A DNA stretch of 64,000 bases from Zeimonas sp032027205. Lineage in GTDB: Bacteria > Pseudomonadota > Gammaproteobacteria > Burkholderiales > Burkholderiaceae_E. Where the stretch lies: positions 3,909,418-3,973,417 of the forward strand of contig JAVSMN010000001.1 in the NCBI GenBank assembly GCA_032027205.1. The letters run 5' to 3'. Below, in pieces: positions 15,480 to 25,304 of the stretch (positions are counted from its first letter, which is position 1; the number at the start of each line of letters is the position of its first letter). The position numbers and the translations under genes are program-made. The notes below the pieces were generated by a model, which was not told the origin of the DNA, made no database searches, and saw nothing but the letters and a program-made list of their open reading frames with translations.

Positions 15480-17438
15480 TCAGCGCGCCGCCGGCGGGAA
15501 CACGAAGGTTCCGCGCACGCGGTCGGACGGCGTGGCCGCGTTCTCCCGGTCTTCCAGCCAGCCGATCACGGAGCGGTTGGCGACGGCGGTCGCAACCGGC
15601 CACACCGCGGCCGCGGAGCTTGCGTCAGCGCCGGTATACCAGAGCGACGTCGCCGCGCCGAAGACGGGCGCTCCCGCAACCGCAGGCGCACGGACGGCGC
15701 GAACCAGATCGGCCGTCGCCAATGGATCGTGAATTCGCTCGGCGGTCAGCCAACCCGCGAAGAGTCCGGAAGCACCGCTCGCCAGCGCGACGCCCGATCC
15801 TCGACCGGTGAGCAGCCCGTCGATGAGAACGCCTTCGGCATCGAGAACCACACCGGCCGCATCGACCCGCTTGCCCATCAGCCGGCTCGGTTCCCAAGAT
15901 GCCGGCGGCGCGTTCCACGCGGTATAGCCGACGAGAAAGCCGTCCGGATGCGCGACGACCCGGGGATCGGTCCTGTGGCTCCCTTCCGTCGGAAGGGTAG
16001 TCCAGGGTCCCACCAGCAGGTCGGCCACCTGCACGGTTCCGTCCGCGTCCAGGCGCGCGAACTTGAGCAAGTCGGATCCCAGGCCCGTCTCGATCCGAGT
16101 CACGAAGTAATGCCCCGACGACCAAGCGGCGTCGAGTGCCACGGCACCGCCCATTCCCACGCCGAGATCGATGACCGGACCGGCCAGGCCCGAGCGCTCG
16201 ACCAGCGTTCCTTCGAGCTTCGCCCCGCCACCTGACAGACGCTGCCAGACCAGCAGCACCCGGTTGCCGTCGCTGGCGGCGGCCAGCGCCTGGATCGACC
16301 CGACGTCGACACCCCCCACCGGTTCCCCGGTCGTCGCCCCGAGTACCGTTCCGTCGGGGGCCAGGCGCTGTCCGACAAGCACGCCGTCCGGCCGCACCCA
16401 GAACGCGTGGAAGCTCTGTCCGTCCCAGGCAGCAGCCGAGAGACTCTGTTCGAACGCACCCGAACTCGCCGCGACGAGCGTCCTGCGCGCCACCGGCGTC
16501 CCGTCGGCCGAGACGATCGCCGCGGCCAGCGACGCCTGCCCGATGTCGTCGAGCGCGCGCGACACGACAACCAGCCGGTCGGCACTGGCGGCCATCGCCG
16601 GCCTTCCGGCTTCGTTGCTCGACGTCCCAGCGCCGAGATCGTCGAGCAGCACGTAGCCCGGCACGGTGCCCGCCTTGACCGCAGCCACCGACACGCCCGA
16701 CAACTCCTCGTAGGCGACGTTGTTCGGCGCCCCGAACTCCGGATCGACGTATTCGCGGCGAATCGGTCCGACCTGTGGCGCATACCACGTCGTGGCGATA
16801 CCGGTCGCGCTCTCGGTGCGTTTCAACCCGCTCAGAGTGACGCTCACCGTGATCTCGCTGCGTGCGCGAACGACGTTGGAGAAGGTTCCCGCCGGAACGG
16901 TGCGGCTGGCCTCGGTCGCCAACGTCGTGACGACCGTCAGCTTGACCGTATCGGCGATGCCGTCGAGGTCCAGGTCGCCGATGCTGCCGCTGCGGTCGAG
17001 GACTGTGGTCGACGCGCCGTCGACCATCGGCGCCGGCAACTCCGCATAATCGCCGGCAACGGCGCCGCCAAGGCCCGCGTCGATCTCTCCGCCCACCCGG
17101 ACGGCGCTCCCGTCGAACCAGCGCAGTTCCTCGGTCGGCTGTCCGTCGACCAGCGAGCTGCTGTGGACGAAGCGCACCGCCGTCGTCCCGCCTGCCGTTC
17201 CCGGCTCGCCGATCGTCACCAGGTTGATCCGACCGCTCGCATGCCCCGGACGCGAGTCGGTCTGCACGAACGCCCAGCGCGCATCGGTCTCCGCATTCCA
17301 GTAGTCCTTTGCGGTCTCGGCGATCACTGCCGGCGGCGGTGCGCCCGCGTCATCGCTACCGCCGCCCCCGCCGCAACCTGCCAGCAGCACGCCCACTGCG
17401 CCGGCCACCGCAAGTGGCCGCCATCCTCGAAGTCGCAT
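15480..17438 (-). CDS. Large lipoprotein, unknown
   Basis: The 652-residue product has a signal peptide ending in the lipobox LLAGC followed by five glycines, so it should be anchored in the outer or inner membrane facing the periplasm. The N-terminal third has a region like secreted beta-domain proteins (DLDLDGIADTVKLTVVTTLA resembles a calcium-binding-like DxDxDG loop). The rest contains repeats of the form WDGQSFHAFWVRPDGVLVGQ that suggest a beta-propeller-like repeat fold. It lies 62 bp upstream of serS. No specific function is recognised. Confidence 0.75.
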   Translation of the reverse strand: MRLRGWRPLAVAGAVGVLLAGCGGGGGSDDAGAPPPAVIAETAKDYWNAETDARWAFVQTDSRPGHASGRINLVTIGEPGTAGGTTAVRFVHSSSLVDGQPTEELRWFDGSAVRVGGEIDAGLGGAVAGDYAELPAPMVDGASTTVLDRSGSIGDLDLDGIADTVKLTVVTTLATEASRTVPAGTFSNVVRARSEITVSVTLSGLKRTESATGIATTWYAPQVGPIRREYVDPEFGAPNNVAYEELSGVSVAAVKAGTVPGYVLLDDLGAGTSSNEAGRPAMAASADRLVVVSRALDDIGQASLAAAIVSADGTPVARRTLVAASSGAFEQSLSAAAWDGQSFHAFWVRPDGVLVGQRLAPDGTVLGATTGEPVGGVDVGSIQALAAASDGNRVLLVWQRLSGGGAKLEGTLVERSGLAGPVIDLGVGMGGAVALDAAWSSGHYFVTRIETGLGSDLLKFARLDADGTVQVADLLVGPWTTLPTEGSHRTDPRVVAHPDGFLVGYTAWNAPPASWEPSRLMGKRVDAAGVVLDAEGVLIDGLLTGRGSGVALASGASGLFAGWLTAERIHDPLATADLVRAVRAPAVAGAPVFGAATSLWYTGADASSAAAVWPVATAVANRSVIGWLEDRENAATPSDRVRGTFVFPPAAR

Positions 17439-17610
17439 GTCACTCCCCTGGTCGATTTCTTCGGCAGACAGATCCGGTCCGCAGATGAGATCAAGCGCAG
17501 GAATGACAGAAATGGACGTTGACGGCGGTCAACGGTGTTGCGGACGCGTACCCGATGAGCGACACGGGTGCGGCGACGGCGTGCAGCCGCGTGCGGTGCG
17601 CCGCCGAGGC

Positions 17611-19011
17611 TTAGCGACCTTCGCTCTCGCCGCCCGCAGGCGTGGCGGTCCCAGGCGTGGCGGTTGAAGGCTCGTCGCCCGAAGGCGCGCCGGACGCAGG
17701 CTCACCACCTGCAGGCGCACCGCGCACCCGCCGATCGCGCTCGCGCAGCGATGCAAGCTTCTCGCCGATACGCAGTTCGAGCCCGCGATCGACCGGTTCG
17801 TAGAATCGCTGCGCCTCGACCTCGTCGGGGAAGTACCGCTCCCCTGCCGCGTAGCCCCCCGGCTCGTCGTGCGCGTAGCGATAGGCACGCCCATAGCCGA
17901 GGCCCTTCATCAGCCGCGTCGGCGCATTGCGCAGATGCATCGGCACCGGCGCCGAACCGTGCTCGGCGACGAAGGCGCGCACCTTCTTCCACGCGACGTA
18001 CACCGCGTTCGACTTCGCCGCGCAGGCGAGATAAACCACCGCCTGCGCGAGCGCGAGTTCACCTTCCGGCGAACCGAGCCTTTCGTAGACCTGTGCGGCG
18101 CCGAGCGCCAGTTCCTGCGCGCGCGGATCGGCAAGACCGATGTCCTCGTTGGCCATGCGCACGATGCGCCGCGCGAGATAACGCGGATCGGCGCCACCAT
18201 CGAGCATGCGCGCGAGCCAGTAGAGCGCGGCATCGGGGTCTGAGCCGCGCACCGACTTGTGCAGCGCGCTGATCTGGTCGTAGAAGGCTTCGCCGCCCTT
18301 GTCGAAGCGGCGCAGGTTCTGCGACAGCGCCGTCTCGAGAAACGAAGCGTCGATCGATTCGCGCTTCGCGCTGTGCGCCGCGTCGGTGACGACTTCGATC
18401 GCATTGAGCAAGCGACGCGCGTCGCCGTCGGCCCAGCCGACCAGCCGCTCGCGCGCATCGTCGTCGAAGGCGACCGCGCCGCCGTCATCGCCGAGCAACG
18501 CGAGCGCCCTGTCGAACAGCGTCGCCAGTTCCTCGGGCGACAACGGCTGCAGCACGTAGACGCGCGCGCGCGACAACAGGGCGCCCACCACCTCGAACGA
18601 CGGGTTCTCGGTGGTCGCGCCGATGAACACGAACAGGCCACTCTCGACGTGCGGCAGGAACGCGTCCTGTTGGGCGCGATTGAAGCGGTGCACCTCGTCG
18701 ACGAAGACGATCGTGCGCCGTCCGTGCTCGCGAGCGGCCTGCGCGGCCGACACCGCGTCGCGGATGTCCTTCACGCCCCCGAGCACCGCCGAGATCGCGA
18801 TGAACTGCGCATCGAAGGCGTCTGCCATCAGGCGCGCGAGCGTCGTCTTGCCGACGCCGGGCGGGCCCCAGAAGATCATCGAATGCGGCCGCCCCGACTC
18901 GAAAGCCACGCGCAGCGGACGGCCGGGACCGAGCAGGTGCGACTGGCCGATCACCTCGTCGAGCGTGCGCGGCCGAAGGCGTTCGGCCAGCGGCACGGAC
19001 GGCGCCGTCAT
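17611..19011 (-). CDS. rarA: Replication-associated recombination protein A (MgsA/RarA AAA ATPase)
   Basis: The 466-residue AAA+ ATPase belongs to the RarA/Mgs1/WRNIP1 family, which acts at stalled replication forks and interacts with clamp-loading proteins. It starts LAERLRPRTLDEVIGQSHLL, then Walker A WGPPGVGKTT, Walker B TIVFVDEVHRFN, sensor GATTENPSFEV, and the C-terminal tetramerisation region (GSDPDAALYWLARML, ANEDIGLADP, PVPMHLRNAPT). A GTG at 19071 would extend it into the preceding MFS gene; ATG 19011 gives the usual N-terminus. The extra C-terminal tail after about residue 430 is low-complexity (GAPAGGEPASGAPSGDEPST) and unusual for the family. Confidence 0.93.
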   Translation of the reverse strand: MTAPSVPLAERLRPRTLDEVIGQSHLLGPGRPLRVAFESGRPHSMIFWGPPGVGKTTLARLMADAFDAQFIAISAVLGGVKDIRDAVSAAQAAREHGRRTIVFVDEVHRFNRAQQDAFLPHVESGLFVFIGATTENPSFEVVGALLSRARVYVLQPLSPEELATLFDRALALLGDDGGAVAFDDDARERLVGWADGDARRLLNAIEVVTDAAHSAKRESIDASFLETALSQNLRRFDKGGEAFYDQISALHKSVRGSDPDAALYWLARMLDGGADPRYLARRIVRMANEDIGLADPRAQELALGAAQVYERLGSPEGELALAQAVVYLACAAKSNAVYVAWKKVRAFVAEHGSAPVPMHLRNAPTRLMKGLGYGRAYRYAHDEPGGYAAGERYFPDEVEAQRFYEPVDRGLELRIGEKLASLRERDRRVRGAPAGGEPASGAPSGDEPSTATPGTATPAGGESEGR

Positions 19012-19048
19012 CGCCGCGGAGGCGGCGGCGCGAGAGCCGCCCTGCGCC

Positions 19049-20275
19049 TCAGGCGGCTTCCGCGGCGACACTGCGGATGCGCGTCGCGCGTCCGGTGCGG
19101 AACGCGCCGAGGATCAGCAGCGCCTGGGCAGCAGCGATCCCGACGAAGACGAGCTTGGGCGACTGCGCGTCCATCATCATTCCGAACAGCAGCGGCGAGG
19201 TCGACATGCCCAGGTCGAGCCCCGAGTAGACGACGCCGTAGACGCGGCCGGTGGCGCCGGGCGGCGTCGCGCGCCGGATCAGCATGTCGCGCGACGGATT
19301 CGCCAATCCGGCCGCCACGCCCATTGCCGCGAAGACGAACGGCACCGCGACGCCCGGCCACGGCACCCACGCCAGGCTGAGCGCAAGCAGCGCCGCCGCG
19401 CCGAAGCAGGCGGCGATCACGCGCTCGGCCCGCTCCGGGTCGCCGGCCAGAAAACCGCCGAGCAACGTGCCGCCGGCGCTGGCCAGCATGAACGCCGTCA
19501 GGCACCAGGCGACCGCCTCGAGCGGAACGCCGTGCAACAGGCGCGCGGCCTCGGGCGCGAAGCTCTGCACGCCACCGAGCGCGAAGGCATAGGCGCAGAA
19601 GAATGCGAAGCCCAGCCAGACGGCGGGCAGCCGCAGGAAGTCGAAGGCGCCGGCGTCGCGCTCGGCGGCCGCTTCGCGCGCGTGCGGCGGCGTCTCGAGC
19701 GCATCGCGATGCCACCAGACGACGGCGAGCACGACGAGCGCCACCAGTGCCGCGCCGACGAAGGCCGCGCGCCATCCGGCGAATTGCGCGATGGTGACGA
19801 GGAACACCGGCGCTGCCGCCCAACCGAGGTTGCCCGAGACGCCGTGCGCGGCATAGGCGTGCCCGATGCGCGCGTGCGAGATGCGTGCGTTCAGGATCGA
19901 GTAGTCGACCGGGTGGAACGCCGCATTGCCCAGGCCCGCCAGCATCGCGCCGACGGCGAGCATCACGTAGCCGTTGCTCGCCGCGAACACCAGCGCGGCC
20001 AGTGCAAACAGCACGATCGAGCCGAGCATCACCGGCAGCGCGCCGACGCGGTCGACGACGAAGCCGGCGAGTGACTGCCCGATGCCCGAGACGATGAAGA
20101 AGATCGTCATCAGCAGGCCGAGCTCGGCGTACGACAGCGCGAACGCGTCCTTCAGCCAGGGAAACAGCGGCGCGAGCAGCAGCTGCGAGAAGTGCGACAG
20201 CGCGTGCGCCACGCCGACGACGCCGACGACGCGCGCATCCTCGGCACGCGATGCCCTGTCGAGATCGGTTTTCAT
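19049..20275 (-). CDS. Major facilitator superfamily transporter
   Basis: The 408-residue protein has about twelve hydrophobic segments in two halves, as in the MFS. The N-half carries SQLLLAPLFPWLKDAF and the loop 2-3 type motif GFVVDRVGALPVML; the second half carries GGFLAGDPERAERV. It resembles the YNFM/fosmidomycin-resistance-like family in the segment FHPVDYSILNARI, similar to the FHP motif of FsrR-type efflux carriers, so export of a small molecule is possible. Substrate cannot be read from sequence. It lies between lolA and rarA on the same strand. Confidence 0.85.
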   Translation of the reverse strand: MKTDLDRASRAEDARVVGVVGVAHALSHFSQLLLAPLFPWLKDAFALSYAELGLLMTIFFIVSGIGQSLAGFVVDRVGALPVMLGSIVLFALAALVFAASNGYVMLAVGAMLAGLGNAAFHPVDYSILNARISHARIGHAYAAHGVSGNLGWAAAPVFLVTIAQFAGWRAAFVGAALVALVVLAVVWWHRDALETPPHAREAAAERDAGAFDFLRLPAVWLGFAFFCAYAFALGGVQSFAPEAARLLHGVPLEAVAWCLTAFMLASAGGTLLGGFLAGDPERAERVIAACFGAAALLALSLAWVPWPGVAVPFVFAAMGVAAGLANPSRDMLIRRATPPGATGRVYGVVYSGLDLGMSTSPLLFGMMMDAQSPKLVFVGIAAAQALLILGAFRTGRATRIRSVAAEAA

Positions 20276-20312
20276 CGAAGCGATTCTACGCGGGCCGCAC
20301 TGCCCGGCTCGC

Positions 20313-20969
20313 TTACTGCTCGACGACGTCGGCGCCCGGCGGCGGCACGAAACGGAACGCGTCTGCCGCGAGCTTCGGATCGCGCACGACGTCGTGGAAC
20401 TCGAAACGCACGGTGCGGCCGAAGGCGTCCTGCACCTGCATCTCCACGGGCAGGGCTGCCCGGAAACCGAACTCGATGCGCTGGTAGCCGGTCTCCGCAT
20501 TGCGCGGCAGCGCCTCGACGCGTTCGAGACCGTCCCGCTCGGGCAGCGTGCGCAGCGTGAACCCCGACTCGACGTCGCTCGAGCCGAACAGGATCGCCGC
20601 CGGCGTCGAAGCAAGCGCATCGCGCAGCTTGCGCACCGTCACCTGGTTCAGATCCTTGTCGTAGAAGTACAGCCGCTCCCCGTCGCCGACCAGCAACTGC
20701 TCGAAAGGTTGCGTGACTTCCCAACGGAACCGCCCCGGCCGCTGGAACGCAAAGCGCCCGCCGCTCGACTCGACGACCCGCCCGTCGCGCAGCACCTGCT
20801 GCGTGAACGTCCCGCTGGCCGAGTGCGTGCTCGACAGAAACTCGCGCAGCGGATTGCCAATGATGCCCTGCCCGTACGCCGGCGCGATCGGCAGCGCGCC
20901 GAACGCCGAAACGGCACCGACACCGATCGCAAAAACGACTGCACGCAGCGGGGGCCGAGCCGAGCGCAC
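20313..20969 (-). CDS. lolA: Outer-membrane lipoprotein carrier LolA
   Basis: The 218-residue precursor has a cleavable signal peptide (residues 1-33, ending PAYG). The mature protein shows the LolA pattern: LREFLSSTHSASGTFTQQVL, GRFAFQRPGRFRWEVTQPFE, LYFYDKDLNQVTVR and the late AFGRTVRFEFHDVVRDPKL. LolA takes lipoproteins released by LolCDE through the periplasm to LolB. It lies directly downstream of ftsK and upstream of rarA, the usual order in beta- and gammaproteobacteria. Length fits the family. Confidence 0.95.
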   Translation of the reverse strand: MRSARPPLRAVVFAIGVGAVSAFGALPIAPAYGQGIIGNPLREFLSSTHSASGTFTQQVLRDGRVVESSGGRFAFQRPGRFRWEVTQPFEQLLVGDGERLYFYDKDLNQVTVRKLRDALASTPAAILFGSSDVESGFTLRTLPERDGLERVEALPRNAETGYQRIEFGFRAALPVEMQVQDAFGRTVRFEFHDVVRDPKLAADAFRFVPPPGADVVEQ

Positions 20970-21112
20970 TTCAGTTGCTCCAACAAGCCATTGCGCGCAA
21001 GGTCGCGGCTCGCATGAGGAACGCTCCCGTCGCCGCTTCGCACGCCGCGAGCGTTGCCCGAGCGGCAGGCGACAGCGGGCCGCGGCGCGCCAACGTCGGC
21101 AGGCGGTTCACC

Positions 21113-23479
21113 TCACGCGTCCTGCGAAGCGGGAACGAGGATCTCGCGATTCCCGTTCGTCGCCATCGCCGACACGAGCCCCGATCGCTCCATCTGCTCG
21201 AGCAACCGCGCCGATCGGTTGTACCCGATGCGCAGATGCCGCTGCACCAGCGAAATCGACGCGCGCCGATGCTTGACGACGACCGCCACCGCCTGGTCGT
21301 ACAGCGGATCGGCCTCGCCATCGACGCCGGCCTCGGCCAGCGTCTGCGACAGTCCGCCGAAGCCCACTGCGCTGCCCGCGTCGACCTCCTCCGGCACGCC
21401 GCCCTCGAGAATGCCGTCGACGTACTGCGGCTCGGCGAGCTGACGCCAGTGATCGACCACCTTGTGCACCTCGCCGTCGGCGACAAAAGCGCCGTGCACG
21501 CGCATCGGCACGCCGCCGCCGGGCGGCAGGTAGAGCATGTCGCCCTGGCCGAGCAGCGACTCGGCGCCCATCTGGTCGAGGATGGTTCGCGAGTCGATCT
21601 TCGACGACACCTGGAACGCGATGCGCGTGGGAATGTTCGCCTTGATGAGCCCGGTGATCACGTCGACCGACGGGCGCTGCGTGGCAAGGATCAGGTGGAT
21701 GCCGGCTGCCCGCGCCTTCTGCGCCAGCCGCGCGATCAGTTCCTCGATCTTCTTGCCGACGACCATCATCAGGTCGGCCAGTTCGTCGATGACGACGACG
21801 ATCTGCGGCAGCGAGCCCAGCGGCTCGGGCTGGTCGGGCGTGAGCGAGAACGGGTTCGGGATCAGCTCCTCGCGACGCGCCGCCTCGGCGATGCGAGTGT
21901 TGTAGCCCGAGAGGTTGCGCACGCCGAGCTTGCTCATCAGCCGGTAGCGCCGTTCCATCTCGGCCACGCACCAGTTCAGCGCGTTGCCCGCCTGGCGCAT
22001 GTCGGTGACCACCGGCGCGAGCAGGTGCGGGATGCCCTCGTAGGTGCTCATCTCGAGCATCTTCGGGTCGATGAGGATCAGCCGCACCTGCGTGGGGTCG
22101 CTCTTGTAGAGCAGCGACAGCAGCATCGCGTTGATGCCGACCGACTTGCCCGAACCAGTGGTGCCGGCCACCAGCAGGTGCGGCATCTTCGCCAGATCGA
22201 CGACGATCGGCATGCCGGCGATGTCCTTGCCCAGCGCCAGCGTCAACGGCGAGGCGCTGGTGGCGTACACCTGCGAGGCGAGGATCTCCGACAGGCGCAC
22301 CGCCTGTCGTCGCGCGTTGGGCAGCTCGAGGCCCATCAGGTTCTTGCCGGGGATCGTCTCGACGACGCGGATCGACACCAGCGACAGCGCGCGCGCGAGA
22401 TCCTTCGACAGGTTGACGATCTGCGCGCCCTTCACCCCGGTGGCGGGCTCGATCTCGTAGCGCGTGATCACCGGCCCCGGATAGGCGGCAACCACGTTGG
22501 CCGCGACGTTGAAGTCGGCCAGCTTCTTCTCGATCAGGCGCGACGTGTATTCGAGCGTTTCGGCCGACACCGTCTCGGTGGCCACCAGCGGCTCGTCGAG
22601 CAGCGAGATCGGCGGCAACTGCGTGTCGGCCGGCAGGTCGACGAAGAGCGGCGTCTGCCGCTCGGCCTCGGCCCGCTCGGAGCGCTCGATGCGCGCAGCC
22701 TGCGTCTCGATGCGCACAGGCTCCGGGTCGTCGTCGAGGATGCGCCGCTTGACCTGCACCTGCTCGTCGCGCACGGTGGCCGCGACCTCGCCGATCCGGC
22801 GGTCCTTCCAGGCGGTGGCCGCTTCGATCGTTCGCTGCACGAGCCACTCGACGACGAAACCCACGCGCTCGAAGATCGTCAGCCACGACCATCCGGACCA
22901 CAGGCTGAAGCCGGCTGCGATCATCACCAACAGCGCCAGCGTGCCGCCGACCGCGCCGAGCGCGACGAACAACGGATCGGCGAGCTGCGCGCCGACGACG
23001 CCGCCGGGGCCCATCGGCAACGAAATGTCCAGCGAATGCAGCCGCGACGATTCGATGCCCACCGTGCCGATGAGCAGCAGCGCGAAACCGAGCCAGCGCT
23101 CCCAGGGAAAGCGGTGCGCGTCGCTTGCCTGCGGCGCGCCGCGCAGCGAGCGCAGCCCGCGCAGCACGGCCACCGCCAGCAGCGCAACGAACAGGTACGC
23201 GCTCAGGCCGAACAGGTACAGCAGCAGATCGGCGAACCAGGCGCCCACGCGACCGCCGGCGTTGCCCACCGCGTTGCCCGGCACCGCGTGCGACCAGCCC
23301 GGATCGGCCTTGTCGTAGGTGGCAAGGATCAGCAGCAGGAAGACGCCGAGTGCCGCCATCGCGATCCAGCGCGATTCGTGCAGCAGCCGCAGGGCGCGCT
23401 CGGGAATGCCGAAATCGGCGCTGCCGGCGCGCGCCGGCGCGCGCCGCGACGAAGCAGTGGTCGCGCTCATCCGTGCCAT
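21113..23479 (-). CDS. ftsK: DNA translocase FtsK
   Basis: The product is about 788 residues. The N-terminal 200 residues have four membrane helices (WIAMAALGVFLLLILAT, then three more) that anchor it at the septum. The motor domain has Walker A AGTTGSGKSVG, Walker B IVVVIDELADLMM, and FtsK boxes ATQRPSVDVITGLIKAN and GDMLYLPPGGG. The C-terminal gamma winged helix (YDQAVAVVVKHRRASISLVQ, RIGYNRSARLLEQME) reads KOPS sites. It pumps chromosome DNA toward dif for XerCD recombination. Two starts compete, 23479 and 23470; neither has a strong ribosome-binding site. The linker is short, typical of betaproteobacteria. Confidence 0.95.
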   Translation of the reverse strand: MARMSATTASSRRAPARAGSADFGIPERALRLLHESRWIAMAALGVFLLLILATYDKADPGWSHAVPGNAVGNAGGRVGAWFADLLLYLFGLSAYLFVALLAVAVLRGLRSLRGAPQASDAHRFPWERWLGFALLLIGTVGIESSRLHSLDISLPMGPGGVVGAQLADPLFVALGAVGGTLALLVMIAAGFSLWSGWSWLTIFERVGFVVEWLVQRTIEAATAWKDRRIGEVAATVRDEQVQVKRRILDDDPEPVRIETQAARIERSERAEAERQTPLFVDLPADTQLPPISLLDEPLVATETVSAETLEYTSRLIEKKLADFNVAANVVAAYPGPVITRYEIEPATGVKGAQIVNLSKDLARALSLVSIRVVETIPGKNLMGLELPNARRQAVRLSEILASQVYATSASPLTLALGKDIAGMPIVVDLAKMPHLLVAGTTGSGKSVGINAMLLSLLYKSDPTQVRLILIDPKMLEMSTYEGIPHLLAPVVTDMRQAGNALNWCVAEMERRYRLMSKLGVRNLSGYNTRIAEAARREELIPNPFSLTPDQPEPLGSLPQIVVVIDELADLMMVVGKKIEELIARLAQKARAAGIHLILATQRPSVDVITGLIKANIPTRIAFQVSSKIDSRTILDQMGAESLLGQGDMLYLPPGGGVPMRVHGAFVADGEVHKVVDHWRQLAEPQYVDGILEGGVPEEVDAGSAVGFGGLSQTLAEAGVDGEADPLYDQAVAVVVKHRRASISLVQRHLRIGYNRSARLLEQMERSGLVSAMATNGNREILVPASQDA

Positions 23480-23499
23480 CGTGTGCTGCGTGCCTCGCC

Positions 23500-24174
23500 T
23501 CAGCTGATGTACGAAGCGATCTTCTCGCGCAGCATCAGGCGACCCTCGGGCATCGGCACGATGTAGCCGTCGGTCTCCAGCCCCTTCATCACGCGCGAGA
23601 CCATCTCGCGCGAAGCGCCGATCATCTTCGCGATTTCCTGCCGCGGCAGCCGGTTGCGCACGACGCGCTCGCCGCCGACCTGCTCGGAGAAATCGAGCAG
23701 CACGCGCGCGACGCGTCCGTAGACGTCGAGCAGCGCGAGCGTCTCGATTTTCTGGTCGGCTTCGCGCAGGCGACGCACCAGCCCGCGCATCACCGCCATG
23801 CACATGTCGTTGCTCTGCAGGAGCAGAGCCTTGAAGCTCTCCTTGGCGATCGACATGAAGTCGCACGACTCGAGCGTGATCACGCTCGCCGAACGGGGCG
23901 CATCGTCGATCAGGCTCATCTCGCCGAAGAAGTCGCCCGAGCCGAGCACGGCGAGGATGACTTCCTTGCCCTCGGAGTCGGAGCGCTGCACCTTCGCGCG
24001 CCCCGACAGCAGGATGTACAGCGACTGGGACGGTTCGCCTTCGGAGACGATCGTGCGGCCCTTGGGGAAGTTGCGGCGCGCGCTGGCGGCGGCCAGCAAC
24101 TCGATCTGCTGCTCGTTCAGCGCCGACAACAGCGGCACGCGGCGCAGGAACGCCTTGTTTTCTTCGTGAGCCAT
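23500..24174 (-). CDS. CRP/FNR-family transcription regulator
   Basis: The 224-residue protein has an N-terminal cyclic-nucleotide-binding beta roll (FPKGRTIVSEGEPSQSLYIL, GDFFGEMSLIDDAPRSASVI), a dimer helix and a C-terminal winged helix with recognition helix RQEIAKMIGASREMVSRVMK. The first glycine-glutamate cluster GEMSLIDDAPRSAS is CRP-like, so a nucleotide ligand is possible. No FNR-type cysteines for an iron-sulfur cluster are present at the N-terminus. ATG 24174 has GAGAGGTGG upstream. It is divergent from trxB and might control it; that is inference. Confidence 0.9.
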   Translation of the reverse strand: MAHEENKAFLRRVPLLSALNEQQIELLAAASARRNFPKGRTIVSEGEPSQSLYILLSGRAKVQRSDSEGKEVILAVLGSGDFFGEMSLIDDAPRSASVITLESCDFMSIAKESFKALLLQSNDMCMAVMRGLVRRLREADQKIETLALLDVYGRVARVLLDFSEQVGGERVVRNRLPRQEIAKMIGASREMVSRVMKGLETDGYIVPMPEGRLMLREKIASYIS

Positions 24175-24222
24175 ACCCACCTCTCGTCGAACGCAGGGGC
24201 GGTTGCCCGCAAGCACCGCTCC

Positions 24223-24228
24223 TATAAT
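24223..24228 (+). promoter_or_regulatory. TATAAT box upstream of trxB
   Basis: A perfect -10 hexamer lies 102 bp before the trxB start in the gap between the divergent CRP-family gene and trxB. No good -35 lies at 17 bp, so an activator may be needed. Weak assignment. Confidence 0.35.
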
Positions 24229-24329
24229 TCTGCACTACGCGTGCCGAATATCACGAAACGCTTCGAGAATCTCCTTGTAAGTTGATGATTCTTTGAGTTT
24301 TTTACAACGCCGAATCCGCCCGTCACCCG

Positions 24330-25304
24330 ATGTCCACCACTCGCCACATCCGCCTGCTGATCCTCGGTTCCGGCCCTGCCGGCTACACCGCCGCCGTCTA
24401 CGCGGCGCGCGCCAACCTGCAGCCGGTTCTCGTCACCGGGCTGGCGCAGGGCGGACAGCTGATGACCACGACCGACGTCGACAACTGGCCGGCCGACGCC
24501 GACGGCGTGCAGGGCCCCGACCTGATGGCGCGCTTCCAGCGCCACGCCGAGCGATTCGGCACCGAGATGGTCTTCGACCAGATCCACACCGTCTACCTGC
24601 ACGAGAAGCCGATGCGGCTGGTCGGCGACGCGGGCGAATACACCTGCGATGCGCTGATCGTCGCCACCGGCGCATCGGCGAAGTACCTCGGCCTGCCTTC
24701 GGAGGAAGCGTTCAACGGGCGCGGCGTGTCGGCCTGCGCCACCTGCGACGGTTTCTTCTATCGCGGCCAGGACGTCGTCGTCGTCGGCGGCGGCAACACG
24801 GCGGTCGAGGAAGCGCTGTACCTGGCGAACATCGCGCGCAAAGTCACGGTGCTGCATCGTCGCGACAAGTTCCGCTCGGAGCCGATCCTCTCCGACCGCC
24901 TGATCGCGCACACCGAGGAACGCGACGGCAAGACGGGCAACGTCGAGATCCGCTGGTTCCACGAGCTGGACGAAGTGCTCGGCGATGAAAGCGGCGTGAA
25001 CGCGGTGCGCGTGCTCGACAACCGCACGGGCAAGAAAAGCGAGATCGCCGTGCAGGGCGTGTTCATCGCGATCGGCCATTCGCCGAACACCGCCATCTTC
25101 GAGAGCCAGCTCGAGATGCGCAACGGCTACATCGTCACCAAGGGCGGACTCGACGGCGACGCGACCGCCACCAGCGTGCCCGGCGTGTTCGCCGCCGGCG
25201 ACGTGCAGGACCACGTCTACCGGCAGGCGGTCACCAGCGCCGGCACCGGTTGCATGGCGGCGCTCGACGCGCAGCGCTACCTCGAGTCGCTCGGGTCGCG
25301 ATGA
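24330..25304 (+). CDS. trxB: Thioredoxin-disulfide reductase
   Basis: The 324-residue flavoprotein moves electrons from NADPH through FAD to thioredoxin. FAD binding: LILGSGPAGYTAAVYAARAN at residues 10-29 and the late GVFAAGDVQDHVYRQAVTSA. Redox site: CATC at Cys136 and Cys139 in SACATCDGFFYRG. NADPH binding: VVVVGGGNTAVEEALYLA. Length and motif order are those of the low-molecular-weight class of E. coli. The stop overlaps the Smr gene start (ATGA), so the two are translated together. Confidence 0.97.
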   Translation: MSTTRHIRLLILGSGPAGYTAAVYAARANLQPVLVTGLAQGGQLMTTTDVDNWPADADGVQGPDLMARFQRHAERFGTEMVFDQIHTVYLHEKPMRLVGDAGEYTCDALIVATGASAKYLGLPSEEAFNGRGVSACATCDGFFYRGQDVVVVGGGNTAVEEALYLANIARKVTVLHRRDKFRSEPILSDRLIAHTEERDGKTGNVEIRWFHELDEVLGDESGVNAVRVLDNRTGKKSEIAVQGVFIAIGHSPNTAIFESQLEMRNGYIVTKGGLDGDATATSVPGVFAAGDVQDHVYRQAVTSAGTGCMAALDAQRYLESLGSR